From Candidatus Methanoperedentaceae archaeon (lineage in GTDB: Archaea > Halobacteriota > Methanosarcinia > Methanosarcinales > Methanoperedenaceae), in NCBI GenBank assembly GCA_027371625.1, contig DAHXMQ010000307.1, positions 1 to 7,624 on the forward strand: a stretch of 7,624 bases of DNA. Reading direction: 5' to 3'. Below are positions 1 to 6,432 of the stretch, piece by piece (the stretch's first letter is position 1; each line of letters starts with the position of its first letter). The notes below the pieces were generated by a model. The model did no database searches, had not been told where the DNA came from, and worked only from the letters and a program-made list of their open reading frames with translations. The position numbers were made by a program, and so were the translations under genes.

Positions 1-48
1 GAAGGCTGGATTTACGGAGATTTATTCAAGACCGAACAACAGGCATGA
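1..48 (+). pseudogene. 3' end of a probable RecF-like AAA ATPase (partial, enters from the left edge)
   Basis: Reading frame 1 is open from the first base and ends in TGA at 46-48, giving the last 15 residues EGWIYGDLFKTEQQA. The acidic/aromatic stretch followed by 'GDLF' resembles the C-terminal tail of many RecF/OLD-like AAA ATPases, which often finish with a 'LGDLW/LGDLF' type motif; this is family knowledge applied to a very short stretch. The stop codon overlaps the ATG of the next gene (ATGA at 45-48), typical of a translationally coupled operon. The - strand just downstream carries an ATPase that lacks precisely its C-terminal part, so I infer that this fragment may be the missing tail, flipped by an inversion. 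It could instead be the end of an unrelated gene. The bases left of the window would decide. Confidence 0.4.
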
Positions 49-236
49 ACATTAAAATAATCTCCGAAGATGATTACAGCGGCGAATTTTTAAAGAACGT
101 AATCGCGAAGCTCAAGGATGAAAAGCTGGTTGGAAATATAAATGGTGTGATATACGCTCGCGATATTGGTTCCGTCTTCTTTAAGAGTTTCTTCTCTTCG
201 GAAGGATTGAGGACTTTTCATCGACCGAATGTTTAG
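45..236 (+). pseudogene. 5' fragment of a partner gene coupled to the ATPase; truncated, with a nonsense tail
   Basis: This 63-codon frame starts at an ATG overlapping the preceding TGA, with no separate ribosome-binding site. About the first 30 residues look like a real protein N-terminus: a hydrophobic strand (IKIIS), then acidic residues and 'EFLKNVIAKLKDE'. That pattern recalls the start of small TOPRIM-like or DUF4276-like proteins (strand, E..D..FL helix) that commonly follow RecF-like ATPases. From roughly residue 33-38 (about 140-158) onward the DNA is the antisense of the conserved - strand ATPase codons, so the rest is probably out-of-context translation ending by chance at 236. I regard it as a gene cut by a rearrangement, not an intact small protein. 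The family assignment is weak because only the first ~35 residues are usable. Confidence 0.45.
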
Positions 237-1034
237 AGGGTATAAAATCAATAATTTATTAAAAATTGAAAGTATCATATCCATGGAAATAATAAAAATT
301 TGGGGAGTATAATATTTATTTTCTGGGTCGGGGATTGCAGGACATAAAATGTGAATTTCTTCAGACTTCGCTTCTTTTTTTGTTATTGGCTGCCTAATTT
401 CAGAAAAAACAAATTTCTTTCCTGTTTTTTTTTGCGTAAGTTTGAATCCCCCCCAACTCGGGAAAACAACAGTATTAACATATCCAGTGTGGTATCCATC
501 CAATAATCTTTTATCCAAATCTGTTCTAAATTTTCTCTCTTGCGTCAATTTGTTCTTATTCTTTCTTAAATTTACTTTGCTTCCATAATCTGTCTCGTAT
601 TCATCAAGATTTTTAATTAAGCTAAGTATAAAATTTAAGTCGTGTTTAATCGTTATCCATTCCCCTTCTTTATAGATTTTTACATAATCCCTGACATCTA
701 ATATTTCTCGCAAAATCTGAAATTTCTGTCCCACCCCGGTAAAGTTTGTCTCAAAATAGACTTCATAACCTTCAATATCAAAAGTCAGCCCAATAACTAT
801 AGGCAGCTCCTCTTTTCTTTGCCACACTACATTACTATATCCCCACCACTCTAAAAATGGGAAACTATCTTTATCAACATAAATCTTTTTCAAAAGCCGG
901 AAGGCTTCAATTAAATTCGACTTGCCCGAGGCATTCGCCCCCACCACCACATTCAGCTTCCCTACATCGATTTCACAATCATGAAGACTTTTGAAGTTCT
1001 TGATAACGACCTTTTTAAGTTCTGCTTTTACCAT
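90..1034 (-). pseudogene. RecF/OLD-like AAA ATPase, N-terminal part only (truncated)
   Basis: The product is 314 residues from the ATG at 1034 (MVKAELKKVVIKNFKSL). An in-frame TTG just upstream would add one residue but is less likely. The N-terminal strand 'KVVIKNFKSL', Walker A GANASGKS (residues 32-39) and following helix 'NLIEAFRLL' are classic for RecF/SMC-like AAA ATPases (AAA_15/AAA_21 type) found in defence and repair modules. Residues 282-294 (ETLKEDGTNIASV) match the block that normally precedes the ABC-signature half. The frame then ends about 20 residues later, so the signature motif, Walker B and H-loop are absent and ATP hydrolysis is not expected. The last ~12 residues (QLFILELRDYVL) are antisense of the + strand partner fragment and are not native. 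The gene is visibly AT-rich compared with its neighbours and contains long T and C runs, suggesting horizontal acquisition. It may be a dead remnant or the OFF state of an inversion. Confidence 0.75.
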
Positions 1035-1039
1035 CAAAG

Positions 1040-1065
1040 CTTATTTAAATAACATCTTATTTAAA
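1040..1065. repeat. 10-bp direct repeat containing two TATA-like octamers
   Basis: The + strand decamer cttatttaaa occurs at 1040-1049 and again at 1056-1065, a period of 16 bp. Each copy contains TTTAAATA or a close variant on the - strand. Only the distal copy is at normal TATA distance from the ATPase start. The proximal copy is about 11 bp from it, where it could hold a repressor or simply be an AT-rich duplication. Confidence 0.5.
1058..1065 (-). promoter_or_regulatory. TATA-like box of the truncated ATPase gene
   Basis: On the - strand this reads TTTAAATA, a good archaeal TATA-box match, centred about 27 bp before the ATG at 1034. Transcription would therefore begin at or next to the start codon. 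No Shine-Dalgarno motif lies between box and ATG. A second copy of the same octamer sits closer to the gene at 1042-1049. Confidence 0.5.
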
Positions 1066-1090
1066 ATTTTTGTAACAGAATCACTAAACA

Positions 1091-1705
1091 TCATTCCTTC
1101 TTCGCAACCGCAGAGATCATGTGTCTTTTATAATAAACCCCATCAAACCTCTTTTTCCTTCGCGATTCAACAATACTGCATGAAAAATCCCTTAACAACT
1201 CCTCCAACTCATTTTTGTTAAAATAATGATATACAATGCCATTTTCCCTTGAAAAAGTATTGGTCTCGACCTCTCGACCTCCGAACCGCATATCCTCCTC
1301 CCCGAATACCTCAAGGAACAGCATCCCGCTTTTTCTCAGAATCCGCCAGAATTCGCTTATCGCAAGCTCCCTTTCGTTCAATAAAAGATGCTGCAGCACG
1401 CCGTAGCACCATACGACATCAAAAGAGCCATCTTGGAAAGGGAGCTGATACACGTTTGCAGCATGAAGCGGAATGTCCATTTTTCTGCCTGCGCAGCGCT
1501 CGCCAGCAATTCTCAAGGTATCAAGCGAGACATCCACTCCAACCACATCGAATCCGCGCATCTGCAAAGGAATTGCATACTTCCCGCTTCCACAGCCAGC
1601 ATCCAGCAATCGCCCCTTATTGCAGGAACCAAGGAGTTCAAGCGAATATCGCCCTCCTTTCCATCGCCTGGATTCCTTTTTCCATGCCAGGATGTGCTGC
1701 TTCAT
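1091..1705 (-). CDS. Class I SAM-dependent methyltransferase, substrate unknown
   Basis: This 204-residue protein has a complete small Rossmann methyltransferase core of the Methyltransf_11 type. Motif I is LLDAGCGSGKYAIPL (residues 33-47), which binds S-adenosylmethionine. An acidic residue ends strand 2 in 'VVGVDVS' (54-60). 'YQLPFQDGSFDVVWCYGVLQHL' (86-107) is the adenine-binding and motif IV/post-I region. 'EFWRILRKSGMLFLEVF' (118-134) is the usual helix and strand before the substrate-binding tail. It is cytoplasmic, with no signal or membrane segment. Nothing visible defines the methyl acceptor; this fold acts on small molecules, lipids, RNA and proteins. The ATG at 1705 has no ribosome-binding site but lies about 27 bp from a TATA-like box shared with thiDN. 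The ATPase remnant downstream is co-directional but has its own promoter, so I do not infer an operon. Confidence 0.88.
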   Translation of the reverse strand: MKQHILAWKKESRRWKGGRYSLELLGSCNKGRLLDAGCGSGKYAIPLQMRGFDVVGVDVSLDTLRIAGERCAGRKMDIPLHAANVYQLPFQDGSFDVVWCYGVLQHLLLNERELAISEFWRILRKSGMLFLEVFGEEDMRFGGREVETNTFSRENGIVYHYFNKNELEELLRDFSCSIVESRRKKRFDGVYYKRHMISAVAKKE

Positions 1706-1728
1706 AAACTTAATTCCAACTAAGAACT

Positions 1729-1736
1729 ATTATAAT
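1729..1736. promoter_or_regulatory. Palindromic TATA-like box serving two divergent genes
   Basis: The octamer ATTATAAT is its own reverse complement. It sits almost exactly midway in the 53-bp gap, about 27 bp from the methyltransferase ATG (1705) and about 26 bp from the preferred thiDN ATG (1759). That is the usual archaeal TATA-to-start-site distance in both directions, so one TBP site could drive two leaderless transcripts. No other AT-rich element in the gap fits either gene as well. Confidence 0.5.
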
Positions 1737-1758
1737 GTATGCAAGCTATCCTTTGCGC

Positions 1759-3072
1759 ATGAAAACCGCAATGACAATAGCCGGCGTTGATTCAGGCGGC
1801 GGCGCTGGTATAGCTGCGGATTTAAAGACGTTTGCTGCGCTTGGGGTTCACGGAACCTGTGTGATTACCTCTGTTACTGCACAGAACACAAAAGGGGTAC
1901 AAAACTCCTTTGACATCCCGACCGAGTTCATAGAGGAGCAGTTCGATGCAGTAGCAAGGGATATAAAAATCGATTGCGCCAAGACGGGAATGCTTTCATC
2001 CTCTGAGATTGTAAGCACCGTTGCAAAGCTGATAAAAAAGCAAAAACTCAGGCTTGTCATCGACCCGGTAATGGCGGCAGAAGCCGGAGGGAAATTGCTG
2101 AAGGAAGAGGCGGTAGGCGTACTCATCGAGGAACTCCTGCCGTTTGCGGAAGTGGTAACGCCGAATGTACCCGAGGCAGAAAGATTGTCTGGTTTTAAAA
2201 TCAGGGATATGAATGATGCCGAAAAGGCAGCAAGAAAAATCCATGAGCTTGGCGCAAAAGCAGTGATTGTAAAAGGAGGGCACCTTGAGGGTATCGATGT
2301 TCTTTACGACGGCAGTTACACATATATCGAGGGAACCATAGTAAAAGGAGGCACCCACGGTTCAGGCTGCACGCACTCAGCCGCGCTCACAGCGGAACTT
2401 GCGAAAGGCACTTCTCTTGTTGAAGCTGCTCAGCGCGCCAAGAAATTCGTGGAAAGAGCAATTCTGGCAAGCGTGAAAATCGGCGGCGGCGCTGCGCCTG
2501 TGAACCAGCTTGCGCATACGCTGGAGGAGGCTGAAAGATACCTTGTACTAAAAAACGTTGATGAAGCTTCTGAACTTATCGAAAATGGCATGCCGGTGGA
2601 ACTTATCCCAGAGGTCGGGTGCAATATCGCAATGGCGATATCAAACGCCTCCTCGATTTCGGACGTGGCTGCTGTTTCGGGAAGGATTATACGGCTCAGG
2701 GACAAACCAAATGCCGTGGGATGCGTGGCATTCGGCGCAAGCAGCCATATTGCAAGGATAGTGCTGACTGCGATGCAGGTTGATGGCACTAAAAGGGCTG
2801 CAATGAATATTCGATATTCGGAGGAGGCGCTTGCTGCATGCAAGGAGCTTGGACTTCATATCGCATCGTTTTCGAGGGAGGATGAACCAGAAGGTGTTTC
2901 TACCATGGAATGGGGCGTAGGTGCAGCCATCAGGAGCGCGGGCTTGGTTCCCGATGTGATTTATGATAAAGGAGATATCGGGAAGGAGGCGATGATAAGG
3001 CTTCTTGGGAAGGACGCGGTTGAGGTGGTGGGAAGGGCGGTTGAGATTGGAATGAGGATGAAAGAAAAGTGA
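1759..3072 (+). CDS. thiDN: ThiDN: HMP/HMP-P kinase fused to ThiN-type thiamine phosphate synthase
   Basis: The 437-residue protein is a two-domain enzyme of thiamine biosynthesis. Residues ~1-260 form the ThiD ribokinase-fold kinase: the start [29 protein letters not shown] (102-105), [10 protein letters not shown] (134-143), VKGGH (171-175) and [13 protein letters not shown] (198-210) with the conserved Cys204. It phosphorylates hydroxymethylpyrimidine twice to HMP-PP. Residues ~265-437 are ThiN, which in archaea replaces ThiE and joins HMP-PP to the thiazole phosphate. Its landmarks are '[12 protein letters not shown]' (284-295), 'SGRIIRL' (307-313) and '[11 protein letters not shown]' (324-334); the Arg and His here correspond to residues reported as catalytically important in this family. 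I chose the start at 1759 over the in-frame ATG at 1735, because ThiD proteins begin at this MKTA-type strand and 1735 lies in the TATA element. It ends 10 bp from the convergent gatE. Confidence 0.95.
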   Translation: MKTAMTIAGVDSGGGAGIAADLKTFAALGVHGTCVITSVTAQNTKGVQNSFDIPTEFIEEQFDAVARDIKIDCAKTGMLSSSEIVSTVAKLIKKQKLRLVIDPVMAAEAGGKLLKEEAVGVLIEELLPFAEVVTPNVPEAERLSGFKIRDMNDAEKAARKIHELGAKAVIVKGGHLEGIDVLYDGSYTYIEGTIVKGGTHGSGCTHSAALTAELAKGTSLVEAAQRAKKFVERAILASVKIGGGAAPVNQLAHTLEEAERYLVLKNVDEASELIENGMPVELIPEVGCNIAMAISNASSISDVAAVSGRIIRLRDKPNAVGCVAFGASSHIARIVLTAMQVDGTKRAAMNIRYSEEALAACKELGLHIASFSREDEPEGVSTMEWGVGAAIRSAGLVPDVIYDKGDIGKEAMIRLLGKDAVEVVGRAVEIGMRMKEK

Positions 3073-3082
3073 TGCTCCAAAA

Positions 3083-4963
3083 CTATGCGCCCAGTTTTCT
3101 TTCGATCCTTTCTTTCAATAACCTGCTGATTTCCTGACCGCTCACCTTCCCCCTGAACTCCTTCATAACCACACCCATCAGCGGTCCCACTGAATTTATG
3201 CCTTTTTCCCTGATAAAATCCATCCTGGATTCGATGAGTTTATCGATGGCAGCCTCAAGTTCCCCGGTCTTAACCCCGACGCCGAGGGAGCGGGCAGCCT
3301 CCTCTAAAGTAATCTCGGGTTTTTTCGCAATTGTCTTCAAAACATCACCAATCGCCTCGTTCGGAATTCTTCCTTCCGACTGGAGTTTGAAAAGCGAAAT
3401 CAGGTGCTCATCTTCGATATTATTGACAGCCACACCTTCTTTTTCAAGCTCATTTAAAATAGTCTCAAGGGTTCGCACCACCGAGGTTGCACTGGCTCCT
3501 GGTACCTGTTCCATTATATTTTCAAAAAGAACAAAGTTCCCTGAGCGGGAAATCTGGTTCGCAAGCTCTTCATTCAGGGAAAACTGCGTTATGTACCTTA
3601 CCTTTCTCTCCTCGATGAGTTCAGGTAGTTTTATGCGCAGCAACCTCTCCTCCGTTATCGCAACAGGCGGGACATCGGTCTCAGGATACATGCGTGCAGC
3701 ACCCGGAAGTGGTCGCATATAAGCCGAATTGCCGTCCGGAAGTGCACGTCTTGTTTCTTCCGGAATGCACACCAGTGCCTCGCGCGCACGAACTATAACG
3801 GCTTCAAGGGCACCCTGCGCCTTTTCCTTGGCATCAGCTACCATAACCGCGCAGTCCCCGTCCTGTGCGCCCACGGCTTTCCGCAGCGCAGCGACCTCGT
3901 CAGGTGTAATGCCGTAATTGGGCAGTTCGTCGGTATGGAATATTCCCCCAACGCCTGATTTCTTGGCGCGGTCTGAGAATTCCGTACCCAGGCGCCTTCC
4001 GGGCTGGATTTCCCTGCCTGCGAGTCCAGCAAATCCCGGCAGGTTCACAGCATATACGACACCGCCTTTCAGTGCCTTTTGTATTACTTTAGAAGAAGTG
4101 CCTGCAAAAACAGGTGTGACATCGATAATTTTATCAGAAACGCTTGTCTGGGTCTTGCTACTGAGTTCCCTCTTAATTTCCAGCAGATTCACCTGCCTCA
4201 TTACCTCCCGCTCCACAATCGCTTCTATCAGCGAAAGCTCCTGCACTCCCTTAATCTCCACCCTTGCGCCTTCGGCTATTGAGATATTTATATCCTGTCT
4301 TATGGTTCCAATACCACGCTTCACTCTGCCTGTTGAGCGAAGTATCATACCGAGCTGCTCCGCCACCTCTCTTGCATGCTCCGGGGAAACAATATCAGGC
4401 GCAGTCCCTATCTCAACAAGAGGTATCCCGAGGCGGTCAAGCGAATATATCACCGAATCTCCCCTATCCTCGATTTTCTGTGCAGCCTCTTCCTCAAGGC
4501 AGAGCACGCCTATGCCAACCCTTCCACCTTTTGAATCAAGAAAACCGTCGGTAGCCACAAGCCCTGTTCTCTGGAAGCCAGATGTGTTAGAGCCGTCTAT
4601 CACAATTTTTCTCATGGCGTATAGCTCGTCCACGATATTCATGTTCAGCATGCACGCAATCATGAGCGCATAATCCAGCGCTTCCTGGTTCAATTCTCTA
4701 GGTGGCTCCTCATCGTTCTCCACGAGGCATGTGGTGTCGTAGGCTTTGTAGATGTATTTTTTTATGATTTTAATTTCCTCAAGAGCAGCCCTGTCCACCA
4801 CACCCATCTCGCTCTGCGTGGGTCTTAAGTACCGCATGAACTCAAAATTTGAATCCTTGGTTTCACGAAGAGTCGTAGGGCAGCCGCAGAAAAGCTTTTC
4901 TTTCGTATCGAGCTGCTGGTGAATCTCAAGCCCTGCTTTTAATCCGAGTGCCCTGTAGTCCAT
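3083..4963 (-). CDS. gatE: Glu-tRNA(Gln) amidotransferase subunit E
   Basis: This is the 626-residue archaeal GatE, the usual full length. With GatD it converts misacylated Glu-tRNA(Gln) to Gln-tRNA(Gln) in the cytoplasm, supplying Gln for translation in archaea that lack a glutaminyl-tRNA synthetase. The GatB-like kinase/cradle domain covers about 1-270: [10 protein letters not shown] (11-20), [11 protein letters not shown] (24-34), [13 protein letters not shown] (122-134), [11 protein letters not shown] (219-229) and [10 protein letters not shown] (234-243). An AspRS-like GAD insertion, which separates GatE from bacterial GatB, spans ~280-405. The conserved [18 protein letters not shown] follows at 417-434. 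The remainder is the helical and YqeY-like tail that contacts tRNA, ending in [18 protein letters not shown]. No residue or frame is obviously lost. gatD is not in the window. The start at 4963 has no Shine-Dalgarno but has a TATA-like box about 27 bp upstream. Confidence 0.97.
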   Translation of the reverse strand: MDYRALGLKAGLEIHQQLDTKEKLFCGCPTTLRETKDSNFEFMRYLRPTQSEMGVVDRAALEEIKIIKKYIYKAYDTTCLVENDEEPPRELNQEALDYALMIACMLNMNIVDELYAMRKIVIDGSNTSGFQRTGLVATDGFLDSKGGRVGIGVLCLEEEAAQKIEDRGDSVIYSLDRLGIPLVEIGTAPDIVSPEHAREVAEQLGMILRSTGRVKRGIGTIRQDINISIAEGARVEIKGVQELSLIEAIVEREVMRQVNLLEIKRELSSKTQTSVSDKIIDVTPVFAGTSSKVIQKALKGGVVYAVNLPGFAGLAGREIQPGRRLGTEFSDRAKKSGVGGIFHTDELPNYGITPDEVAALRKAVGAQDGDCAVMVADAKEKAQGALEAVIVRAREALVCIPEETRRALPDGNSAYMRPLPGAARMYPETDVPPVAITEERLLRIKLPELIEERKVRYITQFSLNEELANQISRSGNFVLFENIMEQVPGASATSVVRTLETILNELEKEGVAVNNIEDEHLISLFKLQSEGRIPNEAIGDVLKTIAKKPEITLEEAARSLGVGVKTGELEAAIDKLIESRMDFIREKGINSVGPLMGVVMKEFRGKVSGQEISRLLKERIERKLGA

Positions 4964-4986
4964 AGATTTCTTTGATATAGTGCAAT

Positions 4987-4994
4987 CTATAAAA
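4987..4994 (-). promoter_or_regulatory. TATA-like box of gatE
   Basis: On the - strand this reads TTTTATAG, centred about 27 bp ahead of the gatE ATG at 4963. There is no ribosome-binding site between them, so a leaderless mRNA is likely. A second AT stretch at 4973-4980 is too close to the start to act as the TATA box. Confidence 0.45.
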
Positions 4995-5031
4995 CAATTG
5001 TCCTGAATATTTTCACCCCGCTATCAAAGGA

Positions 5032-5039
5032 TATTTAAG
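5032..5039 (+). promoter_or_regulatory. TATA-like box (with BRE-like purine stretch) of the recJ-like gene
   Basis: TATTTAAG is centred about 28 bp before the ATG at 5064. It is preceded by the purine-rich CAAAGGA (5025-5031), which resembles an archaeal BRE. This placement favours the ATG at 5064 over the TTG at 5058 or the next ATG at 5070, and again implies a leaderless message. Confidence 0.5.
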
Positions 5040-5063
5040 CAATCAAATCCACGAAAGTTGATT

Positions 5064-6428
5064 ATGACGATGGGGAAAAAGGCATCTCAGTGCGCAGTGC
5101 ATATTAAAAAACATACATCTGCTCTCGTTGTTTCGCACATCGACGCTGATGGTCTTACCTCGGCTGCCATTATGGCAAAAGCACTTGAAAGAGAGGGCAT
5201 CGAGTACGAAACACGTTTCTTAAGACAACTGGACTTGCCTTCGCTCAATGAGATAGCGGATAATAATCCTCAACTTGTTATATTCACAGACCTCGGAAGC
5301 GGCATGCTGGATGCGATAGTGGAATTAAAACTCAACGCGGTCATTATAGACCACCATCAGCCGCAAGGCACCTATGAATGCCATCTCAATCCTCATCTTT
5401 TCGGGATTAACGGGGCAACGGAGATAAGCGGGTCAGGAGTTACATATCTTGTGGCATCCGAAATGGGAAATAACCAAGACCTTGCAGCCCTTGCAGTTGT
5501 GGGCGCAGTGGGTGACCTCCAGCATGTAAAGAACGGACAATTAATCGGCATGAACAGGCAGATACTGGACAGCGGGGTAAACAGCGGCTTACTGCGCTAT
5601 GAAAAAGACCTTCTGCTGTTCGGAAAACAGACGCGCCCGATCTTCAAATTGCTTCAATATTCCACAGACCCTTATCTGCCTGGCATCACAGGCAGCGAGG
5701 ATGCAAGTATAGAATTCCTAAAAAGAATAGGCATAAGGCAACACGGTGAAAAATGGAGGCGGTGGATAGATCTTGAGGTAAAAGAAAAACAGCAGATCGT
5801 ATCCGCTCTCATGCAGTTCGGTCTTTCCAGAGGTATGCCGGGCTACAGGATTGAGCGGCTGGTGGGCGAAGTTTATACGTTATTGTGTGAACGTGAAGGC
5901 ACGGAGGTGAGGGATGCCTGCGAATATTCCACCTTGCTCAATTCAACAGCGCGCTACGACCACGCCGATATCGGGCTTGCCGTGTGCATGGGCGACAGGG
6001 ATAAGAAGTACGATGAGGCATGCACCCTTCTCAACGAGCACAGGAAGAACCTTGTTGAAGGGATGAACCTTGTGAAGGAGCAGGGGTTGATCAAGATGGA
6101 AAACCTGCAGTATTTCGATGCCGGAAATAAAATCAGGGAAACCATCGTGGGAATAGTGGCAGGAATGAGCATGTCTTTTGTTAACAACAGGAACCTTCCC
6201 ATAATCGCTTTTGCAGATGCCGATGGCGGAATAAAGATCTCGTCGCGGGGGAACCAGGAGCTTATCAGAAAAGGGCTTAACCTTGGAGAGGCGATAGGCG
6301 AGGCTGCAAGAGCCGTAGGAGGCACAGGCGGCGGGCATGATATAGCAGCGGGAGCCTTCATTTCAAGGGATTTGAAGCAGGAGTTTTTGAGGATACTGAA
6401 CGATAAGATAGGAGCACAGATAAAATGA
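5064..6428 (+). CDS. DHH-family phosphoesterase, archaeal RecJ/GAN-like single-strand exonuclease
   Basis: The 454-residue protein has the complete two-domain DHH-DHHA1 plan of RecJ-like nucleases. The DHH catalytic motifs are all present: SHIDADGLTSAA (24-35), TDLGSG with Asp76 (75-80), VIIDHHQP (93-100), SGSGVTYLVA (122-131) and GAVGDLQ with Asp151 (148-153). Together they form the two-metal (Mn/Mg) site. The DHHA1 end carries 'DADGGIKISSRG' and the substrate-binding GGTGGGHDIAAG (419-430). Archaeal homologues of this length include GAN, the GINS-associated nuclease that binds the CMG helicase and degrades single-stranded DNA 5' to 3', and related RecJ-like enzymes acting on RNA or DNA. I cannot tell which subgroup this is from sequence alone, so no symbol is given. 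It is cytosolic, diverges from gatE across ~100 bp, and ends 4 bp from the convergent mfnF. The start at 5064 is chosen by TATA spacing; 5070 is an alternative. Confidence 0.9.
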   Translation: MTMGKKASQCAVHIKKHTSALVVSHIDADGLTSAAIMAKALEREGIEYETRFLRQLDLPSLNEIADNNPQLVIFTDLGSGMLDAIVELKLNAVIIDHHQPQGTYECHLNPHLFGINGATEISGSGVTYLVASEMGNNQDLAALAVVGAVGDLQHVKNGQLIGMNRQILDSGVNSGLLRYEKDLLLFGKQTRPIFKLLQYSTDPYLPGITGSEDASIEFLKRIGIRQHGEKWRRWIDLEVKEKQQIVSALMQFGLSRGMPGYRIERLVGEVYTLLCEREGTEVRDACEYSTLLNSTARYDHADIGLAVCMGDRDKKYDEACTLLNEHRKNLVEGMNLVKEQGLIKMENLQYFDAGNKIRETIVGIVAGMSMSFVNNRNLPIIAFADADGGIKISSRGNQELIRKGLNLGEAIGEAARAVGGTGGGHDIAAGAFISRDLKQEFLRILNDKIGAQIK

Positions 6429-6432
6429 AATC

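Noticed and set aside
1249..1723. Two + strand frames opposite the methyltransferase
   Set aside because: They are antisense to the SAM-binding motifs, with unstructured low-information translations.
1735..1758. Eight-residue N-terminal extension of thiDN from the ATG at 1735
   Set aside because: ThiD proteins begin at the MKTA-type strand. The upstream ATG lies in the likely TATA element, and the ATG at 1759 has the right TATA spacing.
3198..4673. Several long + strand open frames opposite gatE (for example 3198-3722 and 3918-4673)
   Set aside because: They are antisense shadows of a complete, well-conserved gatE. Their serine- and proline-rich translations have no domain logic.
5943..6361. 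Two overlapping - strand frames opposite the recJ-like gene
   Set aside because: They lie antisense to conserved DHH/DHHA1 codons and have no supporting start signals.
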